Positions 11,901 through 20,935 of a DNA stretch of 64,000 bases are shown piece after piece. How positions within the stretch are numbered: position 1 is the stretch's first letter; each line of letters starts with the position of its first letter. Source of the DNA: Nematopogon swammerdamellus (taxonomy: Eukaryota > Arthropoda > Insecta > Lepidoptera > Adelidae). The translations under genes were made by a program, and so were the position numbers. The notes beneath the pieces are model-generated. The model ran no database searches. It saw nothing but the letters and a program-made list of their open reading frames with translations, and was not told where the DNA came from. The stretch lies in assembly GCA_946902875.1 (NCBI GenBank), contig OX336344.1, positions 19,055,791 through 19,119,790 on the forward strand, written 5' to 3'.

Positions 11901-14900
11901 CCACCTACAACATTCGTGATGTCAGCCCATAACACCGGGTGAGCTAGGTGCCAAGCCATGTCAGTGCTTCCCTTCATTTCCTTTAAGTGAACGGAAATTA
12001 TTTTTATTTTTTACTTTTTAAGGGATGGGGTTTTTTTTTATTTGAAATTTTAATTTTATTTCAAGGTTTTTAAAACGGTCCACTTTTTAAGATAATTAAA
12101 TTTTTGATTACTCTATTAGGTACTCGATCACAAACATAGCTAAGAACCATCCCGATTAAACCAGATTTCTAATAAAAAAACCGCATCCAAATCGGTCCAT
12201 CGGTTTGGGAGCTACAATACGACACAGGCTACGCAGGCTACGATGCCACAGCCAGACCCACCCATACACACATACGCGCACACACGTTAAACTTATAATA
12301 ACACCCCTCCGTTCGAGTGGCACAGCGCGATAGCTTGCCTGTGCGTACCACACGCCACCACAAGTAAGTGTAGTTTAAGTAGTAACTTTTATTTATGACT
12401 CGGTTGGCTATAGGTATGCTCGGTGGTTGGCTACATCGACGGAAAACACGAACTATTTACATAGCCGTTTCGACCGACGTTTCATTCGGCGCGGTGGTAC
12501 CAACCCGGGCGGGATAAACTCTACCACCTAGTAAGGTAAGAAGGGAAGGGACCTCCAGTTTTATGTGGAATTCGAACCACGGTCAGCCTCCAACGCAACC
12601 CCAACGGTCGAGCGGTCACCCATCCAAGCACTGAGGGCCCTCAGCGACCGACCGCACCACTGACTGAGCTACCGAGGCTGACAGATCAGACTTGATCAAG
12701 CCCCATATCAGTTACCTCTCATTGCTATGGTCATTATTATTAGTAGGTATTGTCAGCCTCGGTAGCTCAGTGGTGCGATCGGTCGACTGTCGTTCTTGAT
12801 CATAAGTACACCTGAACGTGGTCAGAACTTGGATTTGGGTGACCGTTCGACAGTTGGAGGCTGATCGTGGTTCAGATTCCATATTAAACTGTAGGGCCAT
12901 ATTCACTTCTTACCTCACTAGGTGGTAGAGTTTAACCCGCCCGGGTTGAAACTACCGCAAAGAATTAAACGTCGATCGACGCGGATGTGTGAATAGTTCG
13001 TGCTTTCCATCCCATTCAGTGTAGCAGGCACGATCAAAGGGAAGCACTGACATGGCACCTAGTTCACCAAGGTGTTATGGGCTGACATCACGGATGTTGT
13101 GGGTGATGGATGACTGATGATGAGTCAAACCGTGTCAGTTTCTTTAAAAAAAACAATTATCATGGAAACCGCGCTAAGCGCAAAAAATACAAACCCTTTT
13201 TTTTTTTTTTTGCTTTAGTAAAAACGTTGTACCTACCACTCTAACATTATTTAGGGTGGTTCCGGATAGGTTATCTTTCTTGTAAGTTTGGTGTGAGCCA
13301 CTATTTCAACCCTGACAGTTGGAACATCGAGGCCCGGTGCCCAATGGAAGATTTAATTTACGAACCACGGAGCATCTGATACTAGATTAAGTATTTTAAA
13401 TAATTCTACCTTTAATTGTAGGATGTCGATATTGAACTGAGATGATGCCCGAGGTTTATATTAAAAAAGATTCAATGAAAATACAATTTAAAATTAAAAA
13501 TTTTTTATAGGTACTTTATTGTACACCAAAAACATACGACTAAATGCATATTTAATGTCATGTGGCATTATTTATAGCCTCACCTTTCGAACGTAGAAGC
13601 GTAGCGTATGGGGCGGAAAATGCAGTAAAAAAACTATTTAAAAAAATATAAAAACCGCCTTCAAAAATGTATGAAATAAAAAAATAAAAATCGAACCCTA
13701 GAGTTGAAGGCGGTCGGTTATTTTTGCTTGCTTTAGCACCACCGCCTTCAACTCTAGGGTTCGATTTTCATTTTTTTATTTCATACATTTTTGAAGGCGG
13801 TTTTTATATTTTTTTAAATAGTTTTTTATTTCACAGTTTTTTTAGTAATTTTTATTTGCTATTAATGTACTCGGCGGAATCGCTCGGCCTTCGGCCTCGC
13901 GATTCCGCCTCGCTTTCCCATCCGATCTTGACCAAAAAAAAAATGGGACCACCTTGGAGCTAGACTGAACCGAACACAAAAAGAATCATCGAAATCGGTT
14001 CACAATTGGGGAAGATATTGCTGAACATGCATAAAAAAAATACATACAGGCGAACATAGAACCTCCTCCTTTTTTGAAGTCGGTTAAAAAGTTAAGTTAT
14101 GTACTTACCTAATAAAATGGTAGGTACGTTGAAGAAAAAAAATTCTGGCCAAACTCTACTGCTTTCCAAGTTCCTTACTTTACATTTATTCAGAAACTCA
14201 CCTCCAAGTGCTTGATCTCGGAGTTGCGTATCTCGAGGAGATCCTTCGTGATGCTGTTTACGTCCTTGAGCGAGGCGACTTGCGACGACAGCGCCTCGAT
14301 CTGAAGCTCCTGGTTCTTCACTATCTTCGTCTTGTCGAAGAGCATGCCGCGAGCCTTGCTCAGCAACTGCCCGTAAACATATTATGATTCAACCATGAAC
14401 CACTGACACTGAAAAACTCGTTCGATTTCAACCAACCAGAGAGCGTTTAGCAATACACTCGACACGGTTATTGGTTGAAATCGGCTAGTTTTTGAGTGAG
14501 TTATGAGTTAGCGCTTAGGCGTTCCGAGGGGGGGGGGGGGGGAGGAGGGGGTTTGGAGCTTCGCGACCTGCGACGTTATCGCCTCGATCTGAAGCTCCTG
14601 TTTCTTCACTATCTTCGTCTTGTCGAAGAGCATGCCCCGAGCCTTGCTCAGCAACTGCCCGTAAAGATATGATTCCACCACTGATAGCTAAAACTCGCTC
14701 AATTTCAACTAACCAAAGAGTGTTTAGTAATGCACTCGACACGGCTATTCGTTGAAGACGGCTAGTTTTTGGGTAAGTTAACGCATAGACGTGCTGAGGG
14801 GGTGGGTAGTTGGAGGTTCGAATCGCAGGCTTAGTAATAGGCTTTCGTAAGGTTACGGAACCCTAAAAAGGCTATGCCTCACCTCCTCGTGCTGCTGCTT

Positions 14901-17372
14901 GATGGTTTCAACGAGCACGTGGTTCTTGGTGCCAGGCTTGCTGAGTGCCGCCACCAGCTCCGTCTCCAGGGTTTGTACACGGGCCCTCAACAGCTCCACC
15001 TCTTCGTTACTCACCTATGGAAGGGGACACTCTGTCTGATCAGTTACTTTGAAAGCAGATCTTCTTTTCTAACCGAATTCTTAGTAATTGTGTCTTGACA
15101 AATTTCATGAGCTGGGTCAAAAAGAATTCATCGTTAACATAGGAAACTACATAAAGAAAAAACCATGCAATGTGATCAGAAATGGAGGTACCTATCCTAA
15201 CATAAAATATTTGGAACACACAAAGATAAACTAGGGATTTAAAAATGTTGACAGGTAAAATGTGGTAACCATATCTGACCCCTATCTAGTCGTACAATCA
15301 ACTTCGTACACTGAGACAAAAATAAAGATAGTTCAAAATAATTAATACTTAAAACGAAATTAAAGCTTCATATCATAACATTGACTTCGAAACAAAATTA
15401 AATTCTGCAACGCTGACAATTCTCTATCGCGCAATTTCGCCCAGAGTTGTAAGTTGCAAGCATCAATTACGTGAACTGTTAAGTAATAATGGTTAAATAA
15501 TAGCGAATTTGGGAAGTAGAAGAACCTAGTTAAAGCACCAAATCCACGTACCTTATTTAAGATCAGAAAATACAAATAACTCAAGTTACCTAATGAAGCT
15601 TTGCGCATAATATATCCAAACGAAATACCACAGTTGATACCTATAATCCATACACTAGAAATGACAGATGCCCCTGGCCGTTTTAAAAATAGTTATTATG
15701 TTTTTAGTGGTTATGTTTGGAGTATGTAGGTAGTTGTTAATACACCAGGTAGACAAGGTAGACAACAGGTATACAACGACAGAACCGAACCAAAGGAACG
15801 TAGACAACTTGAACTAAGTGAACCAAGGTGAGCCGCGGAAAACAAGACATATCGCAAACACGACAAAACACGACCACACCTTCAACTGTAGCCTGAGAGC
15901 GCCAGAGGCGGCCTCTCTCTTCGCATTCTCGAGTTCCGACACTGCGCTCAGCAGTTCAGACTGTCGCTCATCCCACTCGTCCTGCAGCATTCAATGGTTA
16001 ATCGAGTAATCTTCTCAGTTCTAGACTTTGAAATACTTTGAAGGTGTGTAAAGAACAGCCAAGAAAAGATAATTGTATTGCTTTCACGCAGTCTAAGCTA
16101 ATTGTAAGTCGATTTTGTCTAAACACTGATACGAGAAATAAGTACATTTACAAAGTTTTAGTTATTCGTGCATGATTCACACTTTTGAACAAAGTTCTTA
16201 GCATTGTTTACTTTAAGCTACGAGTATATAGTCAAATAAACTTACATTACCGTTGCTGTCGACTTGAGCTGATGGAGCAGGAATTTCAAAAACTGGAGCA
16301 GTAACTGCAGATGGAGCTGGCACATCTGAACCTGTTCGAATTGCGGGGCTTCCAGGACCTTTGGGAGTTTCTGGAGATTTAGGAGAGTCTGAAGGCGCTG
16401 GAACTGTAGAAGTTGCGAGAACTGGAGGAGTTACTGCCTCGGCAAGAGTGGGAGCAGAGATAAGGTTAGCAGGAGTAGCAGTTACATCTGGAGTCCCAGT
16501 TATCTCTGATGTAGAGACAGCTGTGGTATCAACGGCAGCAACAGAAGCAGGGGGTATTTCTACAGCTACTGGTACTGTTGAATCGACTGAAACTGCTAGG
16601 TCAGCGGAAGTAGGAGCAGGAACTGTATTAGGAGCAGCTATTTGTTCTAAAACTGGAGCAATAACCGACACTCCTTCTGTAGGAATTGGAGCAGTGACCG
16701 CAGGAGCTGGAGATGCTTTTGAAGCAACAATTTCTGCAAAAGTCAAATTTGCGATAGGATTCGCAGGAACAGCAGTTACTTCGGAAAGCACTGGAGCGGC
16801 AGGAGCAATAGTATCGACAGCAGGAATCACAGCAGGCTGGACGGCAGGAGGATCAGATATAGGAGGCGGGAACTGAGGTGGCTGATCTCTGCTAGTATTT
16901 GGAGTCACAGGCGGAGTAGCTGGTACGGCCTAGAAAGAGAAACAATTCCTGAATTTTGAAACTCACGTGTTAGATCAAGGAGGATCGGTGTGTTAGATAG
17001 TCAGGAATTTGGCAGCGAAAAGTCTAGTTCAAATGGGTTTAAAGAATGGTAATTTAAAATATCTAGAACAGAATTTGTTTAAATTCATTCTGAGGAGGAA
17101 TGGATACAGAACGTGGTAAACTGTTTATTACTAACTTTCTCTTTGTCTTGTGACTGTTTTACTTCTGCAGGGACTGGAGCACCAGGTATTCCTCCAGCAG
17201 AGTTCAGTTTTTCAGCTGTCGGTCCAGGAGGCACTTGGCTTACGGCCGCGACTGGGGCAGGTGCTACATTCCCTCCGCTTCCATCGGCTGCTTGAGCGAC
17301 GCTTTCGGCGTTAATTGTGGCTGGGGGCGCGCTTTTCTTAGAGTTTTCTGATTGCGCATTTCCTGTCTCCGC
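2959..17372 (-). CDS. Coiled-coil protein gene, seven exons seen, 5' end missing
   Basis: Minus-strand exons with canonical splice sites, in transcript order: 17372-17136, 16929-16246, 15981-15880, 15014-14883, 14366-14202, 11743-11575, 3075-2959 (stop TAG at 2961-2959). The first two exons encode a low-complexity Ala/Pro/Val/Thr/Ser-rich region of about 300 residues. The rest is charged heptad-like coiled coil: LLSKARGMLFDKTKIVKNQE, FKFEKERHMLVLKRAETGQS, and a C-terminus with ELREKYELRVQALMAENKRL followed by a short Pro tail. Phases agree except between the fifth and sixth exons, where an exon is probably missing or a boundary is wrong. No start codon was located; upstream exons probably lie toward 19 kb. 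The layout (disordered N-terminus, long C-terminal coiled coil) suggests a golgin or trafficking tether; CCDC186/golgin-104 is my weak guess from memory, not tested. Some introns are long and full of SINEs and MITEs. Confidence 0.75.
3308..3690. mobile_element. Foldback MITE with long inverted repeats
   Basis: Outer arms at about 3308-3341 and 3661-3690 (TCTTTCATTAGCAGGTAGGT against its near complement) and inner arms at about 3395-3460 and 3555-3610 are inverted repeats around a GC-rich centre with GTC and GCC triplet runs. The whole unit would fold into one long hairpin. No coding capacity. Confidence 0.65.
3833..4071 (+). mobile_element. Non-autonomous Helitron-like element
   Basis: Second copy of the 2579-2815 family. 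It begins A|TCC and ends CTTG|T, a variant of the usual CTAG, after the same GC-rich terminal hairpin sequence. Internally it differs by an extra repeat of CTGTCTGAGTGT. Confidence 0.65.
4141..4440 (-). repeat. SINE-B tail joined to family-C head (chimeric copy)
   Basis: Minus-oriented copy. The B tail and CTAGGTGGTAG core are followed by CCCTTAGTCGCCTTTTACGACAT, which is the 5' head of family C and not the usual B tRNA-like head. Sister chimeras are at 9735-10057 and 32861-33175. This copy is interrupted near 4410-4460 by a small ACATATACGAC duplication. Confidence 0.7.
4467..4876 (+). repeat. SINE-A, full-length tRNA-derived copy
   Basis: Head at about 4471-4540 resembles a tRNA-Ser/Leu-type gene, with an A box near GTGGCCGAGTGG and a B box GGTTCGAATCC. 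It is followed by the shared central domain (TGTAGGTCCC, GGTGGTAGG is degenerate here) and a tail ending GGATTACATAAAAAAAA. I call it a SINE and not a tRNA gene because the same head plus 330 bp body recurs across the window. Confidence 0.85.
4960..5118 (+). repeat. SINE-B head fragment
   Basis: tRNA-like head beginning GTCAGCCTCGGTA and ending near the ACTGTAGGTCC-like block. The core and tail are absent. Two bases are inserted in the A-box region compared with other copies. Confidence 0.65.
5150..5285 (-). repeat. Family-C retroposon, 3' part
   Basis: Minus-oriented 3' segment with the CGGTGTTGTGCTG...CAACACCG hairpin and the ATGT-type tail. The 5' half is absent. Confidence 0.7.
5461..5786 (+). 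repeat. Family-C retroposon, full-length, with target-site duplication
   Basis: Runs from GTGCCGGTACTTAAAAAG through the AGTCGCC-type head and the hairpin to an ATGTATGTAT tail. It is flanked by TTAAATCGAATAA (5448-5460) and TTAAATCGAAATAA (5787-5800), a long imperfect direct repeat that supports LINE-mediated retroposition. Confidence 0.75.
5820..6286 (-). repeat. SINE-B copy split by a MITE
   Basis: Oligo-T tail and GGCTACATCACC are on the left; the rest of the B tail and the CTAGGTGGTAG core resume after 6078. The interruption is the palindromic element at 5861-6078. The tRNA-like head is missing. Confidence 0.75.
5861..6078. mobile_element. Palindromic MITE nested in a SINE-B
   Basis: A 218 bp element whose two halves are near-perfect inverted repeats of about 95 bp, starting TATAGTGCCACCAGGAAG and ending in its complement, with a short AT-rich loop. 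It sits inside the SINE-B at 5820-6286 and is therefore younger than that copy. Confidence 0.8.
6354..6744 (+). repeat. SINE-A, full-length copy
   Basis: tRNA-like head with GTGGCCGAGTGG, shared central domain with CTTACTAGGTGGTAGGCTCA near 6525-6545, and a tail ending in an oligo-A run. Open frames in this interval are SINE shadows. Confidence 0.85.
6745..7220. other. Intron DNA with CA microsatellite
   Basis: Lies in the last intron of the coiled-coil gene. A short (CA)n run of about 11 units lies at roughly 7110-7133. A diverged SINE-like fragment may be present at about 6745-6850. Nothing else recognised. Confidence 0.5.
7221..7458 (-). repeat. SINE-B copy, chimera-type, truncated
   Basis: Minus-oriented B tail and core, ending in the TATTACTAGGTGGTAG form that marks the chimera subfamily. 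The family-C head is lost. Confidence 0.75.
7459..8600. repeat. Intron DNA with a diverged direct duplication
   Basis: Segments near 8135-8290 and 8382-8590 are direct copies, sharing TTTCGTCTTAACTTTGTAAA, AACAGCCC and GTTAAGACTAGTTCTGAAAT, about 245 bp apart. The second copy has extra sequence before CACCAGATTCTTGTTA. The part before 8130 holds nothing I recognise. Confidence 0.5.
8600..8970 (-). repeat. Dispersed repeat, GGGTTCCGTA type
   Basis: Minus-oriented relative of 60617-60990. Both hold the ACCGAGGGTTCCGTA-like end, an ATGGTCAGCGCCACTCACGCC block, a CATATTCTGTGAAAATTTCAA block and a CTGTCTGTCTGTC-like end. No coding. Class unknown. Confidence 0.65.
8971..9734. other. Intron DNA, no gene seen
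   Basis: AT-rich. A small inverted repeat AAAATCGTATAATGCCATTATACGATTTT lies near 9515-9545 and a related AAATCGTATGAT near 9610. No exon of the coiled-coil gene recognised. Confidence 0.45.
9735..10057 (-). repeat. SINE-B tail with family-C head (chimeric copy)
   Basis: The most complete chimera. In minus orientation it reads GTGGGGCCGGAACTTTAAAA (C head), AGTCGCC-type block, then the B core (TACTAGGTGGTAGG) and the full B tail to the A-rich end. The junction falls just before the shared core. Confidence 0.75.
10058..10602. other. Intron DNA, no gene seen
   Basis: No repeat family or exon recognised with confidence in this AT-rich interval. Confidence 0.4.
10603..10640 (+). repeat. SINE-B tRNA-like head fragment
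   Basis: GCCTCGGTAGCTCAGT and GCGGTCGGTCGACTG match the B head, then the match stops abruptly where LINE-type sequence begins. Confidence 0.6.
10641..10850 (+). pseudogene. LINE reverse-transcriptase 3'-end remnant
   Basis: Frame-broken sequence related to 50640-50850. In pieces it reads like the C-terminus of a non-LTR ORF2 (for example NTLPAHIFPLKYSL, then [20 protein letters not shown]). Frame shifts show it is dead. Confidence 0.6.
10867..11024. mobile_element. Palindromic MITE, copy 1
   Basis: Starts ACAGTTCCCTGCAGCAAATAA and has two complementary arms (GTCGAGCTTTAGAAAGAGAC against its complement) around a short loop. The outer 3' terminal repeat is lost. A more complete copy is at 22241-22412. 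Confidence 0.7.
11025..11574. other. Intron DNA, possible SINE-A tail remnant
   Basis: Near 11350-11385 TTTTTTTATGTAA and ATGGGTGGCTG resemble the minus-oriented SINE-A tail, but the match fades. Nothing else recognised. The splice donor of the coiled-coil exon (GTAAG, minus) lies at 11574-11570. Confidence 0.4.
11866..11976 (-). repeat. SINE-B tail fragment
   Basis: Oligo-T, GGAAACTGACACGGTTGGCC and the block down to CAGTGCTTCCCTTC, in minus orientation; the core and head are absent. Confidence 0.7.
11977..12430. other. Intron DNA, no gene seen
   Basis: AT-rich left part, then a segment with many CA/CACA dinucleotides near 12240-12290. No exon identified, although phase arithmetic suggests a missing coiled-coil exon somewhere between 11.75 and 14.2 kb. 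Confidence 0.4.
12431..12682 (-). repeat. SINE-B copy with tRNA-like head, damaged tail
   Basis: Minus orientation. The head ends at 12682 (complement of GTCAGCCTCGGTAGCTCAGT), the core with CTAGGTGGTAG is near 12525-12535, and the tail is shortened with a duplicated CGGTTGGCTA piece. Confidence 0.75.
12752..13155 (+). repeat. SINE-B, full-length copy
   Basis: Begins GTCAGCCTCGGTAGCTCAGT, has core CTTACCTCACTAGGTGGTAG, then the complete tail to GTGTCAGTTTC and a short A run. It lies head to head with the copy at 12431-12682. Confidence 0.85.
13156..13627. other. Intron DNA, no gene seen
   Basis: A T13 run at about 13198-13211 and AT-rich sequence. Nothing recognised. Confidence 0.4.
13628..13826. 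mobile_element. Foldback MITE, near-perfect long palindrome
   Basis: Arms 13628-13716 and 13740-13826 are inverted copies that both contain ACCGCCTTCAACTCTAGGGT (or its complement) and ATGTATGAAAT, with a loop of only about 23 bp. The apparent open frame beginning at 13724 is a shadow of this palindrome. Confidence 0.8.
14290..14790. repeat. Tandem duplication containing part of a coiled-coil exon
   Basis: Unit 1 runs from about 14300 to 14530 and unit 2 from about 14570 to 14790, both beginning in exon 14202-14366 and continuing into upstream flank (CACTCGACACGG and CGGCTAGTTTTTG occur in each). The second exon copy (14580-14662, minus) keeps the acceptor TTTACGGGCAG and about 27 codons but lacks the 3' half and donor; G-rich sequence follows instead. 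It cannot act as a complete exon. Confidence 0.8.
14528..14552. repeat. Poly-G tract
   Basis: An uninterrupted G run of about 17-18 bases, then GAGGAGGGGG. It lies at the junction of the two duplicated exon units. Confidence 0.85.
15015..15879. other. Intron of the coiled-coil gene
   Basis: AT-rich intron between the exons at 15014-14883 and 15981-15880. No mobile element recognised. Confidence 0.6.
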
Positions 17373-17530
17373 CTAAATAATAAAATCGTAAACCAATTTA
17401 TAATTTTACTGCCAGAAAATTTACGATTGCATTGGCTATATTATATCTGTAATAAAAATGTATAGGATACTTAAACATCTATAGGTATATGGGTTTTTAA
17501 ATTACCGTGGTTGTTAGACATTATTTTAAA

Positions 17531-17621
17531 TCAATCAGCTTTACTCACGGTTTCACTCCGAGCTTGGCCCGAAACGTCGAGCCACATAGCTCGGAGTGAA
17601 ACCGTGAGTAAAGCTGATTGA
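17531..17621. repeat. Hairpin-forming inverted repeat
   Basis: Arms of about 34 bp (TCAATCAGCTTTACTCACGG... and its complement) flank a loop holding GCCCGAAACGTCGAGCC. Perfect pairing over most of the arm suggests a young foldback element. Confidence 0.75.
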
Positions 17622-17722
17622 TGTAGGTAATAATTAAAATTTGTTTGTGTTACACTGTGAATGTTAAATGTACGAGTCGGTTTAATTAATTTAATGATGA
17701 TGACAGCTGATATTTAAGTTTG

Positions 17723-18119
17723 TTTTTTTTACTGACACGGTTGGCTACATCACCTACAACATCCGTGATGTCAGCCCATAACACCGGGTGAACTAGGTGC
17801 CATGTCAGTGCTTCCCTTCGATCGTGCCGGCTACACTGAACTGGACGCGGAAAACACACACTATTTACATAGGTAGCCGTTTTGACCGAGACGTTTTATT
17901 CAGTGCGGTGGTATCAACCCGGGCGGGTTGAACCCTACCACCAACCAAGTAAGGTAGGAAGGGAAGGGAAGGGACCTACAGTTTTACGTGGAATCCGAAC
18001 CACGGCCAGCCTCCCAACGGTCGAGCGGTCACCCATCCAAGTACTGACCGCGCCCAGCGTTGCTTAACAATCAATAACAACGGTCGACTGTCTGCACCAC
18101 TGAGCTATCGAGGCTGACA
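17723..18119 (-). repeat. SINE-B, near full-length copy
   Basis: Minus orientation: oligo-T tail on the left, tail and core blocks, and the complement of GTCAGCCTCGATAGCTCAGT at the right end. Four extra bases (CCAA) interrupt the core near 17942. Confidence 0.85.
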
Positions 18120-18940
18120 ATTAATTCAGTAAATTCACGGTTCAAATAATAAGTTAATTTTTAAAGTATAATTCTCCATGTTTTGAAACCCGATATCATA
18201 TTTACACACACAAATAATTTGATTTGGAATATTCTGCGTCGAAGAAGAAATGATCGTGTAAATCTGCATTGTCATCTATTTGCATATTGAATTACAATAC
18301 CACACCGATCTCTCGAAAAGCTCACAAGTAAACACTTTGTAAAAAAATACTTTGGCGGATAACAATAGGTTTTTCGTTTTATAATGTAATCGAAATATTT
18401 CAAACATAATTTGCATAATATTGCAAGTATAGAAATTCAAACAGAAATACTTCACCATTATTTTAATGTTAATCAAGCACTATCGAACAGAATGCGTCCA
18501 CAAATTCAATACAGGAAGCGAAAGCACAACGCCACATTCGCTTCTGACGAACACACTACGTTGAAAATGTTATTTTTGGATCCTGAAATAAAAATAGATG
18601 TCCGACATGAATCATGAGCACAGAATGCCTTCTTGTTTGAAAGTGACTTTCTTCGGTAAACCATTTGTATTTATTTTCATTACCCAATTATTTGTTGTAT
18701 CAAAGTATCTCGCATTATGGGAAGCAAGTTTTCTTTCAGGGTCACAACAACAAAAGTTGTTCAAGAAAATGCTTACGGCTGAATTACAAATGTAGCAAGT
18801 ATTACTAAACACCTTTCAGCCCACGCTAAATAGTATTCTAATTAGCCGTACTTTCTAATGTTTGAACTAAATACCAGCTCAAATACGGGCAACTATAGTC
18901 CCACAAATTTCTGAACGTCATTCCGTCGTATGACATTTTG
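18120..18940. other. Unassigned DNA upstream of the coiled-coil exons
   Basis: Several short open frames on both strands, none with a recognisable domain or clear splice context. It may contain 5' exons of the coiled-coil gene. Confidence 0.4.
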
Positions 18941-19125
18941 ACAGCCTTCATCTCACTGACAGAACAAGACGCACCCACCAGCCACCACCAACCAAATGAA
19001 AATGAGCGACCGTTGGTTGGTTGAGGGAGAATGAGGAATGTTTGCATTGAAAAATTTGTGTAGAATTAGAAAGGAAAACGAAAAACTAATCAAACTTCGG
19101 TTTTGACGTGCTACCCCGTAAGTAT
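18940..19125. promoter_or_regulatory. Candidate bidirectional promoter
   Basis: Between the minus-strand coiled-coil gene and plus-strand MZT1. A good plus-strand donor (CCC|GTAAGTATT at 19118) could end a 5' UTR exon of MZT1 that splices to the acceptor at 20927. On the minus strand TTCTGTCAGTGAG resembles an initiator, followed by ATGs near 18960-18940. This is inference from layout; no TATA box was seen. Confidence 0.3.
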
Positions 19126-19601
19126 TGCGTTTTGTATAGTTCTGTGTTTATTCGGCGTGCAAAGTTTTCATTCATGTTTTTCTTTCATCCTAAGTTGGGG
19201 TACTTAGAAATATCGGCGCCTGATCGCCATGCAGCGGCCTATTCCGGTTGCAGGTAGACAATCCTGGTGTCTTTCTTCTGCCTGCTCTAAACTATTCCCA
19301 GAACTCGAAATCTATCGTATTTGACTAAAGATTTCCCTAACATGTTAATATTTTGTCTATGACTTTAATGCTTGAATGCCCAACACACAGCGCTTCACAT
19401 AAGATTTCTACAACTCTGTGAATGTTCACGGAGCCATCCTAAACATCATCATCATCACCACTATTTATCTCGTCCCAATGCAATCTTACTGTTTTTACCT
19501 ACACATTATTAGTTTTTAACTAATGCTTCCAAGTTTTATGAGAACATTTTCAGCTTATTTTATTAGGTATGGTTTAGGGAGCATGCAGAACTATACTTAT
19601 G

Positions 19602-20260
19602 GGAGACGATCAATTGTGATTGTCAATTCTACGCGATTGACAATTGCGATTAATCGTTAAAAAAACCGATTGAAGTGATTGTCAATCACTATTATGTGAT
19701 TGAAGGCAATTCGATTCGATTCGATCGATCATTGTTTATGAAAGAGCGATACTACCATTCCCAATACAGTTCAGCGTTCGAATGAGGCGTGCGCGATTAT
19801 TATTATTTATTTATATACACTAGCAGCTTGCAGCTGATGCGTGTACTTCACGTGTTGAGTGCACTGTTTTATAATAGATCTTATTTATATTTTTTTTATT
19901 GTTTTTTTTTTTTTACTTTTTTATTATGAATTTTTTTTTATTATATTATTAGTGTTTGTTTTTATTTTTGTTTATATTTAGCAAATGTTTGTCAAGTAGA
20001 TTTTTAAAACCATTCACTGAGATAGCACTTATCACTTCTTGTGGTAGCTTGTTCCAAGAGTCCACTACTCGGTTAGTTAGAAAGTACTTTCTTGGGTTGG
20101 AGTTGGAAGTGTTTCGGTTTAATTTTAAAGAATGACCACGGAGTCCCTCATTAGTGTTCATTGTGGATTGATTGATGCACCATCAATTGGAGCTTCAATC
20201 GCCCATCATTTGAAACCGTCAATCACATAAACATTGTCAATTGCAATCGATCGTCTCCGT
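19602..20260. mobile_element. Element with inverted ends interrupted by a LINE fragment
   Basis: GGAGACGATCAATTG at 19602 and CAATCGATCGTCTCC at the right end near 20260 are inverted repeats of about 30 bp, with many internal GATTGACAATTG-like motifs. The LINE remnant 19949-20161 lies inside. Confidence 0.45.
19949..20161 (-). pseudogene. LINE reverse-transcriptase C-terminal fragment
   Basis: A 70-codon frame to a stop, including RGHSLKLNRNTSN, KYFLTNRVVDSWNKLPQEV and FKNLLDKHL. This is the pattern typical of the C-terminal end of ORF2 proteins of non-LTR retrotransposons. 5'-truncated, with no upstream RT domain. Confidence 0.7.
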
Positions 20261-20309
20261 GACCACAAACATGAAACATTATTCATTATTTTTTTTCCCA
20301 AACATTGCA

Positions 20310-20470
20310 TTAAGGCCTATATCTCACTAGGATACCAGTGGCAGCACAACCAGTCGCGCTATCAACAAAATGTATACAGCTGTATGGAGGGTATCTCACC
20401 TGGTGTATCTCGTTTGGTAGCTCAAGACACCACGGTGGCGCTATCATGTCCTAGTGAGATAGGGCCCTAA
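20310..20470. mobile_element. MITE with TTAAGGCC-type ends
   Basis: Terminal inverted repeats GGCCTATATCTCACTAGGA (left) and TCCTAGTGAGATAGGGCC (right), with TTAA on the left and CTAA on the right, suggest a piggyBac-type insertion. It lies in the presumed MZT1 5' UTR intron. The open frame spanning it is incidental. Confidence 0.6.
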
Positions 20471-20935
20471 CAGGCTGCCGGGCAGACCTGAACAGTCTTC
20501 CAGCCTGCTGACATGACCTTTCACTGAGCTTGGTTTTGCGAGGTTAGGTGGATGCGGCTGTGAATGCACCATTGGCCCCTCGTCTTTTAGCTCTTTATTT
20601 ATAAGAAAAAAGTCAATTGACTTATATATTACTAACTTATAGTGATATATTACAATGTTTATTTATAAAAAAAAAGAAAGAAAAAAGTTCAAGTAAGAAA
20701 TAAATAAAACTTATATTTATCGCAATAAAAATAATGTCCCTAAGTACCTATATATATTAAACCTATATCTCTGTTGGTTGAATCCTGAATAAAGGTTGAC
20801 TGTAAGAAATCTCTGTAAGGGATAAATCCGCCTTTGCACCTTATTTAAATTTTCTAATTTACTATTACTGTTGAATGTTATTGGAGCAATAAAGTATTTT
20901 CTATCTATCTTACCATCTCTGTTACAGCCCAGGAC
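20471..20935. other. Presumed intron before the MZT1 coding exon
   Basis: AT-rich, with stretches like minus-oriented LINE C-terminal sequence (FLLR, KYFIAPITFN) at about 20717-20968 that I could not confirm. The acceptor TCTGTTACAG ends at 20927. Confidence 0.4.

Noticed and set aside
16361..16876. 171-codon plus-strand open frame rich in Gly, Ala, Val and Thr
   Set aside because: It is the antisense of the Ala/Pro/Val-rich coiled-coil exon. Codon bias of the real exon keeps the opposite strand open.
20234..20470. 78-codon plus-strand frame
   Set aside because: It spans the MITE at 20310-20470 and its ends coincide with the terminal repeat.
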